NCBI GenBank assembly: GCA_017307375.1
Contig: JAFKFH010000004.1
Location: 248,001 to 312,000, forward strand
DNA from: Alphaproteobacteria bacterium
GTDB lineage: Bacteria; Pseudomonadota; Alphaproteobacteria; Ferrovibrionales; Ferrovibrionaceae
Reading direction: 5' to 3'
Length of the DNA: 64,000 nucleotides
Below are positions 8,883-17,895 of this stretch, in pieces. The notes under the pieces were generated by a model. It saw only the letters and a program-made list of their open reading frames with translations. It was not told where the DNA came from and ran no database searches. A program made the translations under genes and the position numbers. Numbering within the stretch: the stretch's first letter is position 1; each line of letters opens with the position of its first letter.

Positions 8883-10181
8883 ATGATTCGTCGCCCGGTT
8901 GTTGCCCTCGTCGCGCTCGCCGCCCTGCTTGCAGGGTGCGGCGGGGGCGAGACCGTGCGGGCAACGTCCGGTCCGCTGGTCGAGGTGCGCCCGCCCCAGG
9001 GCGGTGGCGCACCGACCCGGCCACGCGGCCCGACCGACGGTTCGCCGGCGCCCAGCGCCGCGCCGCGCGGGGGCATTTCGGTGCAGACGCTGGGGCCGCC
9101 GGGCAGTGCTTCCGGCGCCGGCGGCAAGGCCGCGGCCATCGTCCCGGCACCGGCCGCCGCGGGGCGGCCGCAGCGGGTCGAGGTCCGGCCGGGCGAGACG
9201 CTCTATGCGCTCGCCCGGCGCTACAACGTGCCGGTCCGCTCGGTGATCGAACTGAACCGGCTGACGCCGCCGTTCGCGCTGCGTACCGGCCAGATGCTCG
9301 AATTGCCGCAGAACACCTATCACACGGTCCAGCCGGGCGAGACGCTCTATGCGATCTCGCGCCGCTACGGCATCGACAACTTCGCGCTGGCGCAGGCCAA
9401 CCAGCTATCGCCGCCCTACGGCATCCAGGTCGGGCAGCAGATCGCCATTCCGTCGAACCGGGCGCCGGCGCCGGCGGCCACCGAGGTCGCGGCGATCCCG
9501 CCGGTACCGGTGCCCGCCCCGCCGCCGCCTACGGCCGCTACCCCCGGTGCGCCCCCGCATGTGCTGGTGGCGCCGCCCACGCCGTCGGCGCGCCCCTCGG
9601 CTGTGCCCCCGGTCGAGCCGCCGCCTGCCGTGGCCGCGGCGGAGACCGCACCCGTCGCTGCCGCGCCGGAGGAGCCGTCGCCGGCCCCGGCGCCGCAACA
9701 GACCGCCGCGCTGGCGGTGCCGCCGCCGGCCGAGCCCCAGGCCGCGGCCCCGCCGCCCGAACCGGAGGAGGCGCCGGCCCCGGTGATCAAGGGCACCGGC
9801 CAGTTTTCCTGGCCGGTCAAGGGCCGGGTCCTGTCAGGCTATGGCCCGACCGCGGATGGCTTGCATAACGATGGCATCAACATCGCCGCGCGGAAGGGCG
9901 AACCGGTTCGCGCCGCCGATGGCGGCACCGTGGTCTACGCCGGGGACGGCATGAAGGGCTTCGGCCATCTGGTGCTGATCCGGCATGCCAACGGCTTCGT
10001 CACCGCCTATGCCCACAACGACGTGCTGCTGGTCCGCAAGGGCGCCTCGGTCCGCCGCGGCCAGATCATCGCCCGGGCCGGGCAGAGCGGCGGCGTCTCC
10101 GAACCCCAGGTTCATTTCGAAATCCGCAAGGGCGTCCAGGCGGTCAACCCACTGGCGCTGCTCGAGCCGGCCTCGGCCTGA
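8883..10181 (+). CDS. NlpD-like lipoprotein: two LysM domains and a degenerate M23 domain
   Basis: A 432-aa envelope protein for cell separation, of the NlpD/DipM type. It has a signal peptide with lipobox LLAGC (about residues 16-20), two LysM peptidoglycan-binding repeats (VRPGETLYALARRYNV and VQPGETLYAISRRYGI), a Pro/Ala-rich linker of about 120 residues and a C-terminal M23/LytM domain. Catalytic positions are altered: HNDGIN replaces HxGxD and QVHFEIR lacks the first His of HxH. It therefore probably activates amidases rather than cleaving peptidoglycan itself. It is followed convergently after 3 bp by a DUF815 ATPase. Confidence 0.85.
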   Translation: MIRRPVVALVALAALLAGCGGGETVRATSGPLVEVRPPQGGGAPTRPRGPTDGSPAPSAAPRGGISVQTLGPPGSASGAGGKAAAIVPAPAAAGRPQRVEVRPGETLYALARRYNVPVRSVIELNRLTPPFALRTGQMLELPQNTYHTVQPGETLYAISRRYGIDNFALAQANQLSPPYGIQVGQQIAIPSNRAPAPAATEVAAIPPVPVPAPPPPTAATPGAPPHVLVAPPTPSARPSAVPPVEPPPAVAAAETAPVAAAPEEPSPAPAPQQTAALAVPPPAEPQAAAPPPEPEEAPAPVIKGTGQFSWPVKGRVLSGYGPTADGLHNDGINIAARKGEPVRAADGGTVVYAGDGMKGFGHLVLIRHANGFVTAYAHNDVLLVRKGASVRRGQIIARAGQSGGVSEPQVHFEIRKGVQAVNPLALLEPASA

Positions 10182-10184
10182 TCT

Positions 10185-11051
10185 TCAGACGCGGTCGAGC
10201 GGCTGGCCCAGCCGGCCGGCCAGATCCTGGATGAACTGCCAGGCGACGCGGCCGGAACGGGCGCCGCGGGTGATCGACCATTCGACCGCCTCGGGCTGCC
10301 ACTGCGCCCGCTCGATCTTCAAGCCGTAATGGGCGACGTAGCCCTCGATCATCGCGAAGAAATCGTCCTGCGGGCAGGCGTGGAAGCCGAGCCACAGGCC
10401 GAAGCGGTCCGACAGAGACACCTTTTCCTCGACCGCCTCGCCGGGATTGATCGCGGTCGAGCGCTCGTTCTCGATCATGTCGCGCGACAAGAGGTGCCGG
10501 CGGTTGGAGGTGGCGTAGAAGATGACATTGTCCGGCCGGCCCTCGACGCCGCCGTCCAGCACCGCCTTCAGCGACTTGTAGCTGGCGTCGTTGCCGTCGA
10601 AGGAGAGGTCGTCGCAAAACAGGAGGCAGCGCTTGGGCTGGTTGCGCAGCTGGGTCAGCAGGCGGGGCAGGGAGGGGATGTCCTCGCGATGGATCTCGAC
10701 CAGGGCGAGCGAGCCGGGAGTCTCGGCCAGCACCGCGCCGTGCGCCGCCTTGACCAGCGACGACTTGCCCATGCCGCGCGCGCCCCACAGCAGGACATTG
10801 TTGGCCGGCAGGCCGCGGGCGAAGCGCAGGGTATTGTCGAGCAGGATGTCGCGTACCCGATCGATGCCGCGCAACAGGCCGATCTCGACCCGGTTGATCC
10901 GCGGCACCGGCTGCAGGTCCTGCGTCTCCGAGTGCCAGACGAATCCGTCGGCGGCCGACAGGTCCAGGGCGCGCGGCGCCGGCGGGGCCATGCGCTCCAG
11001 CGCGTCGGCGATGCGGGTCAGGATGGGGGCCAGCGCGGCGGCGTCGAGCAT
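10185..11051 (-). CDS. DUF815-family AAA ATPase
   Basis: A 288-aa predicted cytoplasmic ATPase of the DUF815 family, whose role is not established. The Walker A region reads WGARGMGKSS (about residues 110-119) and the Walker B region LLFCDDLSFDG; ATSNRRHL matches a sensor-1 segment. I chose the ATG at 11051 because a GGAG site lies 9 nt upstream and the MLDAAAL start matches the family; an upstream extension would be rich in Pro/Arg and atypical. Its neighbourhood between an nlpD-like gene and yajC-secDF is common in alphaproteobacteria. Confidence 0.8.
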   Translation of the reverse strand: MLDAAALAPILTRIADALERMAPPAPRALDLSAADGFVWHSETQDLQPVPRINRVEIGLLRGIDRVRDILLDNTLRFARGLPANNVLLWGARGMGKSSLVKAAHGAVLAETPGSLALVEIHREDIPSLPRLLTQLRNQPKRCLLFCDDLSFDGNDASYKSLKAVLDGGVEGRPDNVIFYATSNRRHLLSRDMIENERSTAINPGEAVEEKVSLSDRFGLWLGFHACPQDDFFAMIEGYVAHYGLKIERAQWQPEAVEWSITRGARSGRVAWQFIQDLAGRLGQPLDRV

Positions 11052-11194
11052 CGAGGCGATCTCCGAACGGTACGATCTTGGATCCAGGGCGCGACACGCT
11101 ATCGGCTGGACCGGGCCTGGGCAAGCGGCGGGCTTTACAAGCCGCGACCAGGCTTTTAGTTTCATTTGATACTAATCAACAGGGGAAACGCCAA

Positions 11195-12400
11195 ATGGGT
11201 ATCAAACGATGGGCCGGCGCGGCGATCGCGTTGCTGCCGCTGGTTGCCGGACACCAGGCGCTGGCTGGTGAAAAGGCGATCAAGGTCGGTGTCATGGCGG
11301 ACATGAGCGGCTTTGCCGCCGATATCGGCGGACAGGGGGCGGTGCTGGCCGCCAGGCTCGCCGCCGCCGAGGTGGGTGGCAAGGCTGCCGGCAGGCCGAT
11401 CGAGATCGTCGGTGCCGACATGCAGAACAAACCCGACGTCGCCGCCGAGATCGCGCGCCGCTGGTACGACAAGGAAGAGGTCGATGCGATCGTCGATCTG
11501 CCGGTCTCGCCGGTGGCGCTGGCGGTGCAGGAAGTGGCGCGCGACCGCAAGAAGGTCACGCTGGTGACCGCCGCGGCGACGACCGACCTGACCAACAAGA
11601 ATTGCTCGCCCTATGCCGTCCACTGGGCCGACGATACCTACGCGCTGGCTGTCGGCGGGCCGAAGGCGATCGTCGAATCGGGGGCAAAGACCTGGTTCTT
11701 CATCACCGCCGACTTCGCCTTCGGCCATGCGATGGAGAAAGCCGCGACCGAGGTGATCACCGCGGCGGGCGGCCAGGTCGTCGGCGGGGTGAAACATCCG
11801 ACGAACACCAACGATTTCGCCTCGTTCCTGGTCGCGGCGCAGGCATCGAAGGCCAACGTCGTCGGCCTGGCCAATGTCGGCACCGATACGATCAACGCGA
11901 TCAAGCAGGCCGGCGAGTTCGGTCTGACCCAGTCGGGCCAGCGGATGCTGGGCTTCATCACCTTCATCACCGACGTCCATACCCTGGGGCTGCAGACCGC
12001 GCAGGGCCTGATGGTGACCGAGAACTACTATTGGGACGAAAACGACGCGACCCGGGCCTTCGCCAAGAAATTCATGGCCGAGCACAAGAAGATGCCGTCC
12101 AAGGAACAGGCGTCGACCTATGCGGCGCTGGTGCACTATTTCCGCGCCGTCGATGCGGCGGGCACCGACGAAGCCGGCGCGGTCGTGGCCAAGATGAAGG
12201 AAATGCCGATCGACAATTTCGGCCGCAAGGGGACGATCCGCAAGGACGGGCGGGCGCTCTACGACATCTCGCTCTATCAGGTGAAGGCCCCCGCCGAATC
12301 GAAATATGCCTGGGACTACTACAAGAAGGTCCGCGACATTCCGCAGGCCGAAGCCTTCATGCCGCTGGAAAAATCGAGCTGCGCCTTCGTCAAAGGGTGA
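11195..12400 (+). CDS. ABC transporter substrate-binding protein, branched-chain amino acid (LivJ) family
   Basis: A 401-aa periplasmic binding protein. The Sec signal peptide is MGIKRWAGAAIALLPLV...ALA, followed by KVGVMADMSGFAADIGGQGA, the typical start of a type-1 periplasmic-binding fold. Length and the W-x-D segment (HWADDTYALAVGG) match the amide/branched-chain amino acid group. AGGGGAAA lies upstream of the ATG at 11195. No permease or ATPase genes are adjacent, so it is an orphan binding protein that may serve a transporter elsewhere or a signalling role. The ligand is unknown. Confidence 0.85.
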   Translation: MGIKRWAGAAIALLPLVAGHQALAGEKAIKVGVMADMSGFAADIGGQGAVLAARLAAAEVGGKAAGRPIEIVGADMQNKPDVAAEIARRWYDKEEVDAIVDLPVSPVALAVQEVARDRKKVTLVTAAATTDLTNKNCSPYAVHWADDTYALAVGGPKAIVESGAKTWFFITADFAFGHAMEKAATEVITAAGGQVVGGVKHPTNTNDFASFLVAAQASKANVVGLANVGTDTINAIKQAGEFGLTQSGQRMLGFITFITDVHTLGLQTAQGLMVTENYYWDENDATRAFAKKFMAEHKKMPSKEQASTYAALVHYFRAVDAAGTDEAGAVVAKMKEMPIDNFGRKGTIRKDGRALYDISLYQVKAPAESKYAWDYYKKVRDIPQAEAFMPLEKSSCAFVKG

Positions 12401-12519
12401 AGTGACCCGATTTCGGCCATCGCGGGGCCTTGAATCCCGCGGTGGCCGTCCGACTTGCAAAGGCGGCGGGCGCCGCTATAGTCCGCGCGACCTTTGTCCA
12501 ACGCTTGAAGGACCAAACA

Positions 12520-12879
12520 ATGCTGATTTCCCAGGCCTATGCCCAGGCTGCCGGTGGCGGCGCGGGCGGCGCTTTCGACATCATGTCCCTGCTGCCGCTG
12601 GTCCTCATCTTCGTCGTGTTCTATTTCCTGCTGATCCGCCCGCAGCAGAAGAAGATGAAGCAGCACAAGGCGATGATCGAGGCGGTCAAGCGCGGCGACA
12701 TCGTGACCATGGGCGGCGGCATCGTCGGCAAGGTGACCAAGGTGATCGACGACGGTCATGTCGAGGTCGAGATCGCCGAGGGCGTGCGCGTCAAGGTGCT
12801 GCGCTCGACGCTGGCCGACGTGCGCGGCAAGACCGAGCCGGCCAAGGAAGAGGCCAAGGCCGAATCCGGCGCCAAGTAA
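12520..12879 (+). CDS. yajC: Sec translocase accessory subunit YajC
   Basis: A 119-aa single-pass inner-membrane protein that associates with SecDF. One TM helix spans about residues 23-41 (LLPLVLIFVVFYFLLIRPQ), followed by the diagnostic IRPQQKKMKQHKAMIEAVKRGD and GGIVGKV. The ATG at 12520 has a GAAGGA ribosome site, and the frame upstream of it is not conserved-looking. First gene of yajC-secD-secF. Confidence 0.93.
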   Translation: MLISQAYAQAAGGGAGGAFDIMSLLPLVLIFVVFYFLLIRPQQKKMKQHKAMIEAVKRGDIVTMGGGIVGKVTKVIDDGHVEVEIAEGVRVKVLRSTLADVRGKTEPAKEEAKAESGAK

Positions 12880-12915
12880 CCGACGTCTTCAGCGTTCCAA
12901 GGCCCTCGTCGCGAC

Positions 12916-14535
12916 ATGCTGCATATCCAGACCTGGAAGGTCATCGCTGCCACGCTCCTTTGCCTGGTCGGCATCGTGTTCGCGGCGCCCAATCTGCTCG
13001 CGCCCGAGCAGATCACCCATCTGCCGAAATGGTTGCCGCACCAGCGCGTCAATCTCGGTCTCGACCTCCAGGGCGGCGCCTATCTGCTGCTCGAGGTCGA
13101 TACCAAGGCGGTGGCGCGCGAGCGTCTGAACAACGTCGTCGAGACCGCGCGTAATTCCTTCCGTGCCGCCCGCATCGGCTATACCCGCCTGAGCCCGTCG
13201 GGCGACCGCGCGGTGGTCGTCAAGCTGCGCGAGGCCGGCCAGCTTCAGCAGGCGCTGGACCTGCTGAAGAAGGAGCTTGAGCCGGCCGGCTCCGGCATCA
13301 TGGTGCTGGGCCAGCAGAAGCCCGAGCTCAGCTTCGCCTCGACCCCGGATGGCGAGATCACCGTCACCCTGACCGAGGAAGCGATCGTCGACAAGTCGCG
13401 CAAGGCGGTCGAGCAGTCGATCGAGATCGTGCGCCGCCGCATCGACGAGACCGGCGTTTCCGAACCGCAGATCGCCCGCCAGGGCCAGGACCGCATTCTG
13501 ATCCAGCTGCCCGGCGTGCAGGACCCCGAGCGCATCAAGCGCCTGCTTGGCCAGACCGCGAAGATGTCGTTCCGCATGGTCGACACCTCGGCCAATCCGA
13601 ATGACCGCACGCCGCCGCCCGGCTCCGACTTCCTCGAGGTCGAGGGCGAGAAGGGTCCGAACGGCCAGTTGAACCGCATCGCGGTCAGGAAGAAGGTCGA
13701 GGTCGCCGGCGAGAATCTGGTCGACGCCCAGGCCTCGTCCGACACCCGCAACGGCCAGTGGGTGGTCAATTTCAAGTTCGATTCGGTCGGCGCCCGCCGC
13801 TTCGGCGACGTGACCCGCGAGAACGTCGGCAAGCCCTTTGCCATCGTGCTCGACGACAAGGTCATTTCCTACCCGGTGATCCGCGAGCCGATCCTGGGCG
13901 GTTCGGGCCAGATCAGCGGCAGCTACACCGCCGCCTCGGCCAACGACCTCGCCGTGCTGCTGCGCGCCGGTGCGCTGCCGGCGCCGCTGACGATCATCGA
14001 GGAACGCACGGTCGGCCCCGATCTCGGCGCCGATTCGATCAAGGCGGGCATCTTCGCGACGCTGATCGGCTTCGTCCTGGTCGTTACCTACATGTCGATC
14101 TTCTACGGGCGGTTCGGCTTCTATGCCAACGTCGCGCTGGTGATGAACCTGGTCCTGTCGCTGGGCGCGCTGTCGCTGCTGCAGGCGACGCTGACCCTGC
14201 CCGGCATTGCCGGCCTCCTGCTGTCGATGGGGCTTTCGGTCGACGCCAACGTGCTGATCAACGAGCGCATCCGCGAGGAAACCAAGCTCGGCAAATCGCC
14301 GGTCGCTGCCCTTGATGCCGGCTTCAAGCGCGCGTTCTCGACGATCGTCGACGCCAACTTCACCACCGTGATCAAGATGATCATCCTGTTCGCGCTCGGC
14401 TCCGGGCCCGTCAAGGGCTTTGCCGTCACGACCTCGATCGCGATCATGATCTCGATGTTCACCGCGACGCTTCTGGTCCGCATCCTGATGGCCGACTGGC
14501 TCAGGTCGACGCGGCCCAAGTCGATTCCGGTCTGA
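12916..14535 (+). CDS. secD: Protein translocase subunit SecD
   Basis: A 539-aa membrane subunit that uses the proton gradient to help pull exported proteins across the inner membrane. It has an N-terminal TM, LGLDLQGGAYLLLEVD (the conserved D1 signature) near residue 40, a large periplasmic P1 domain, and a C-terminal RND-type bundle with GLLLSMGLSVDANVLINERIREE, which holds the conserved DANVLI motif. It lies 36 bp after yajC and 12 bp before secF, so it is part of one operon. Confidence 0.95.
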   Translation: MLHIQTWKVIAATLLCLVGIVFAAPNLLAPEQITHLPKWLPHQRVNLGLDLQGGAYLLLEVDTKAVARERLNNVVETARNSFRAARIGYTRLSPSGDRAVVVKLREAGQLQQALDLLKKELEPAGSGIMVLGQQKPELSFASTPDGEITVTLTEEAIVDKSRKAVEQSIEIVRRRIDETGVSEPQIARQGQDRILIQLPGVQDPERIKRLLGQTAKMSFRMVDTSANPNDRTPPPGSDFLEVEGEKGPNGQLNRIAVRKKVEVAGENLVDAQASSDTRNGQWVVNFKFDSVGARRFGDVTRENVGKPFAIVLDDKVISYPVIREPILGGSGQISGSYTAASANDLAVLLRAGALPAPLTIIEERTVGPDLGADSIKAGIFATLIGFVLVVTYMSIFYGRFGFYANVALVMNLVLSLGALSLLQATLTLPGIAGLLLSMGLSVDANVLINERIREETKLGKSPVAALDAGFKRAFSTIVDANFTTVIKMIILFALGSGPVKGFAVTTSIAIMISMFTATLLVRILMADWLRSTRPKSIPV

Positions 14536-14547
14536 GGGGCCGACGCC

Positions 14548-15510
14548 ATGCGTATTCGCCTGATCAAAGACGGCACCCGCATTCCGTTCATGCGGGGCCG
14601 GTTCACCGGCCTTGCCGTGTCCGCGCTGCTGTCGCTGCTGTCGGTCATCCTCTATTTCTATCCCGGGGTGAATTTCGGCATCGACTTCCGCGGCGGCGTC
14701 GTCATGGAAGTGCGGATGGCCCAGGACGCCGATTTCGGCGGCCTGCGCGACCTGTTCACCGCGGCGGGCCACCCCCACGCGGCGCTCCAGGAATTCGGGT
14801 CCAAGAAGGACGTGCTGATCCGCATGGAGGCGACGCCGGGCCCCGAAGGCGCCCAGCAGGCCGAAGTCGAGAAGATCCGCGGCCTCTTGACCGAGAAGTA
14901 TCCGGGCACGGAATTCCGCCGGGTCGAGGCAGTGGGCGGCGCGGTATCGTCCGAGCTTTACCGCAACGGTCTGCTGGCGATGGGCCTCGCCCTCGTCGCC
15001 ATGCTGTTCTACATCTGGTTCCGCTTCGAATGGCAGTTCGGCGTCGGCGCGATCGTGACCCTGGTCCTCGACGTGACCAAGACGTTCGGGTTCTATGCGA
15101 TCACCGGCATCCCGTTCAACCTGTCGTCGATCGCCGCGGTGCTGACGGTGATGGGCTTCTCGGTCAACGACAAGGTCGTCGTCTATGACCGCGTGCGCGA
15201 AAACCTGCGCAAGTACAAGTCGATGCCGCTGCGCGAACTGATCGACCTGTCGATCAACGAGACGCTGAACCGTACCCTGAACGTGTCGCTGACGACGTTC
15301 CTGGCCATCGTCCCGCTCGCCTTCTTCGGCGGCGAGGCGGTCCAGACCTTCGCCTGGGTGATGCTGTTCGGCGTGCTGCTGGCCTGTTCGTCCTCGATCT
15401 TCATCGCTGCGCCGATCCTGCTGTTCCTCGGCGAGAACCGCCTGCGCCGCGGCGGCGTCGGCGACGAGAAGAAGAAGGCCGACGGGGGCGCCGCGGCCAC
15501 GGCACCGTGA
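14548..15510 (+). CDS. secF: Protein translocase subunit SecF
   Basis: The 320-aa partner of SecD in the export complex. After an N-terminal TM it shows NFGIDFRGGVVMEV, and in the C-terminal six-helix half VMGFSVNDKVVVYDRVRENLR, the SecF equivalent of the SecD DANVLI motif. The basic/Ala-rich C-terminus ends at the stop that overlaps the GTG of the next gene by 4 nt, implying coupled translation. Confidence 0.95.
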   Translation: MRIRLIKDGTRIPFMRGRFTGLAVSALLSLLSVILYFYPGVNFGIDFRGGVVMEVRMAQDADFGGLRDLFTAAGHPHAALQEFGSKKDVLIRMEATPGPEGAQQAEVEKIRGLLTEKYPGTEFRRVEAVGGAVSSELYRNGLLAMGLALVAMLFYIWFRFEWQFGVGAIVTLVLDVTKTFGFYAITGIPFNLSSIAAVLTVMGFSVNDKVVVYDRVRENLRKYKSMPLRELIDLSINETLNRTLNVSLTTFLAIVPLAFFGGEAVQTFAWVMLFGVLLACSSSIFIAAPILLFLGENRLRRGGVGDEKKKADGGAAATAP

Positions 15511-15875
15511 GCGACAAGGGCCCCGTCCTCCAGATCATCAACGGGTATGCGCCGGGGACATTTCATGTCTCCGGCGTCGATTATCAGGGCCCGATCCTGG
15601 TCATCCCCAACCGCACCGTCACCTGGGCGGTGGCGAGCCTCGCCGAGGCCACGCTCGAGAGTTTCCAGCCGGTGATCGAGGCAAGCCCGAAGGTCGAGTT
15701 GCTGGTGATCGGCTGCGGCCGGTCGATTCGGCCGGTGCCACCGGCGCTGCGCGCCGGCTTGCGCCAGCACGGCATCGTGGTCGAGCCGATGGATACCGGC
15801 GCGGCCTGCCGCCAATATGCGGTGCTGCTGGGCGAGAATCGCCGCGTTGCGGCCGCGCTGCTGCCGCTGCCCTAA
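15507..15875 (+). CDS. Mth938-like domain protein (NDUFAF3 homologue)
   Basis: A 122-aa protein of the Mth938/DUF498 family, whose mitochondrial member NDUFAF3 helps assemble respiratory complex I. The typical segments are visible: INGYAPGTFHVSGVDYQGPILV and ELLVIGCGRSIRPVPPALR, then a small C-terminal domain. Translation starts at GTG 15507, overlapping the secF stop by 4 nt. Linkage to secDF is a known alphaproteobacterial arrangement. A complex I role is inferred from homology and from the NDUFAF6-like gene 2.8 kb downstream. Confidence 0.8.
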   Translation: MSDKGPVLQIINGYAPGTFHVSGVDYQGPILVIPNRTVTWAVASLAEATLESFQPVIEASPKVELLVIGCGRSIRPVPPALRAGLRQHGIVVEPMDTGAACRQYAVLLGENRRVAAALLPLP

Positions 15876-15905
15876 CCCCTGGTCGCCCCGTAACCGCTGT
15901 GGCAT

Positions 15906-15927
15906 CCTGATCGCGAAAACGATCAGG
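15906..15927. promoter_or_regulatory. Perfect 8-bp inverted repeat before the monooxygenase
   Basis: CCTGATCG (15906-15913), a 6-nt spacer, and CGATCAGG (15920-15927) end immediately before the GGGGTGGAAG ribosome site of the next gene. The size and placement fit an operator for a dimeric repressor, or an RNA hairpin that would affect ribosome access. Confidence 0.45.
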
Positions 15928-15940
15928 GGTGGAAGTTGCC

Positions 15941-17410
15941 ATGGCTGACAGGCGGCAGGTACTGGTGGCCGGGGCTGGCCCGGTCGGGCTGATGATGACC
16001 GCCGAGCTCAGGCGCTACGGCATCGATGTCCGCCTGATCGACAAGGCGGCGCAACCCACCCAGACGTCCAAGGCGCTGGTCGTGTGGAGCCGCACGATGG
16101 AATTGCTCGACCGCGCCGGCTGCGGCGGCGCCTTCCTCGCCGCCGGCATGAAGGCGCGTGGCGGCGGGATGTTTTCGGGCCGCGAGCGGCTGGCGACCCT
16201 CGATGTGCGCGCGGTCGACAGCCCGCATCCCTATGCGCTGATGATCGCCCAGAGCGAGACCGAGCGGCTGCTGGCCGAGCATCTCGACCGCCTCGGGGGC
16301 CGGGTCGAACGCGAGGTCGAGCTTACCGGATTCAGCCAGGACGAAAGCGGTGTCCAGGCAACGCTGCGTCACGCCGACGGTACGGCCGAGACCATCGGCG
16401 CTGACTGGCTGATCGGCTGCGACGGCGCCCATTCGACCGTGCGCCATCGGCTCGGCTTCGCCTTCGAGGGCGAAACCCTGGAAAGCGACTGGATCCTGGC
16501 CGACGTGCATCTGCATGGGCCGGATGTCGTCTCCGACGAGATCCGGATCTACTGGCATGCCGATGGCGTGCTGGCCTTCTTTCCGATCACGCCCGGCCGG
16601 TTCCGCGTCATCGCCGACCTCGGCGAGACCCCGCCCGGCGCGGCCGGCCGCCCCGATCCGACGCTGGCGGACGTCCAGGCATTGCTGGATCGCCGCGGGC
16701 CTGGCGAGATCGTTGCCGGCGACGCGATCTGGCTGTCGGCCTTCCGCATCAACGAGCGCAAGGTTGCCTCCTATCGCGGCGGGCGGGCGTTTCTCGCCGG
16801 TGACGCCGCCCATATCCACAGCCCGGCGGGCGGCCAGGGCATGAATACCGGCATGCAGGATGCCGCCAACCTGGCGTGGAAGCTGGCCCTGGTCATCCGG
16901 GGCGAGGGGCGCGATGGCCCGCTGCTCGACAGCTACAGCGACGAGCGCAGCGCGGTCGGCGATCTGGTGCTGCGCAATGCCGGGGCGATGACCCGGGTGG
17001 CGCTGTTGCGCAACCCGATCGTCCAGTCGATCCGAAATTTCGTGGTCAGCCATGTCACCCGCCTCTCGCCGGTGCAGCAGCGCATGGCCGAGCAGATCAC
17101 CGAGCTCGACATCGCCTATCCCGGCAGCCCGCTGAGCGTGGGCGGCGGCCATCGCATGCCCGGCAGCCTGCAGGCCGATCTGCGCATCGGCGGCGGCAAC
17201 CTGCCCAGGCTGACCCTGCTGCACCCGCATCGTCATGCGATCGCCGGTCTCGCGGCCGATTGGCCGGGGTTGGTCCAAGCGCTCGAAGCTGCCGTCGAAC
17301 GGCCGACGCTGGTCCGGCCCGATGGCTACATCGCCCTGGAAACCGAGGATTTCGCCGCGATAACCGGCTATCTCGCGGCGCTGGCCGGGCCCGGCGCCCG
17401 GACGAAATAA
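15941..17410 (+). CDS. FAD-dependent aromatic-ring monooxygenase (PheA/TfdB family)
   Basis: A 489-aa flavin hydroxylase of the PF01494 type, which inserts oxygen into aromatic or polyketide substrates using NAD(P)H. The FAD-binding VAGAGPVGLMM is at the N-terminus, the DG motif ADWLIGCDGAHSTVR near residue 165, and the second FAD motif GDAAHIHSPAGGQGMNTGMQDAANL near residue 290. A short C-terminal thioredoxin-like part follows. I chose the ATG at 15941 because a purine-rich site precedes it; an in-frame GTG at 15929 is the alternative. The substrate is unknown. Its 3' end overlaps the convergent GNAT gene by 43 bp. Confidence 0.85.
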   Translation: MADRRQVLVAGAGPVGLMMTAELRRYGIDVRLIDKAAQPTQTSKALVVWSRTMELLDRAGCGGAFLAAGMKARGGGMFSGRERLATLDVRAVDSPHPYALMIAQSETERLLAEHLDRLGGRVEREVELTGFSQDESGVQATLRHADGTAETIGADWLIGCDGAHSTVRHRLGFAFEGETLESDWILADVHLHGPDVVSDEIRIYWHADGVLAFFPITPGRFRVIADLGETPPGAAGRPDPTLADVQALLDRRGPGEIVAGDAIWLSAFRINERKVASYRGGRAFLAGDAAHIHSPAGGQGMNTGMQDAANLAWKLALVIRGEGRDGPLLDSYSDERSAVGDLVLRNAGAMTRVALLRNPIVQSIRNFVVSHVTRLSPVQQRMAEQITELDIAYPGSPLSVGGGHRMPGSLQADLRIGGGNLPRLTLLHPHRHAIAGLAADWPGLVQALEAAVERPTLVRPDGYIALETEDFAAITGYLAALAGPGARTK

Positions 17411-17826
17411 TCGTCGAACGGGCCCTCATGCGAGGGATTGAAGCCCTGGCGGCGATAGAACCGCGCCGCCGGGCTCTGTTTGAGCACCCCGATCGTCACG
17501 GGCAGGCCCGCCGTGTCGGCCTCAGCCAGCAGGCGGCGTAGGACCTCGCTGCCGATGCCGCGACCATGCAGCGCGGGTTCGAGGTAGAAATGTTCGATCT
17601 CCAGGCCGCCGGGGATCGGTTTCAGGCTGACGCAGCCGACCGCTGTGCCGTCGGCGACGATCAGACGGGTATGCTCGGACGAGAAACCACGGCGGAACCG
17701 TTCCCGGCCGCGGACCGGATCATAGCGGCCCAGCCGTTCGAGATGCGGGCGCAGCGCGCGCATCCGCAGATCGAGCAGCGCCTCGAAATCGGCTTCGGTC
17801 GCCGCACGCAGGTCGATATCGGTCAT
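17368..17826 (-). CDS. GNAT-family N-acetyltransferase
   Basis: A 152-aa acetyltransferase fold protein. LEIEHFYLEPALHGRGIGSEVLRRLL contains the acetyl-CoA pyrophosphate loop (RGIGSEV) and beta-4 segment, and ARFYRRQGF is the usual C-terminal motif. The substrate is unknown. Its last 43 bp overlap the end of the convergent monooxygenase gene, and sodB lies 69 bp downstream on the same strand. Confidence 0.85.
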   Translation of the reverse strand: MTDIDLRAATEADFEALLDLRMRALRPHLERLGRYDPVRGRERFRRGFSSEHTRLIVADGTAVGCVSLKPIPGGLEIEHFYLEPALHGRGIGSEVLRRLLAEADTAGLPVTIGVLKQSPAARFYRRQGFNPSHEGPFDDYFVRAPGPASAAR

Positions 17827-17895
17827 GGCCGCGGCGCCCCTGTCGCAAGACGGGGCCCCGCAGGGCCCCGTCCGATCGCGCGATGCCGGCTGAAC

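Noticed and set aside
9480-9780. Repetitive GC-rich stretch that could be a tandem repeat or CRISPR-like array
   Set aside because: It encodes the Pro/Ala linker of the NlpD-like protein. Units are irregular and there are no spacers. I saw no CRISPR array anywhere in the window.
12889-14778. 629-codon open frame antisense to secD
   Set aside because: Composition is biased and unlike any protein; secD is certain.
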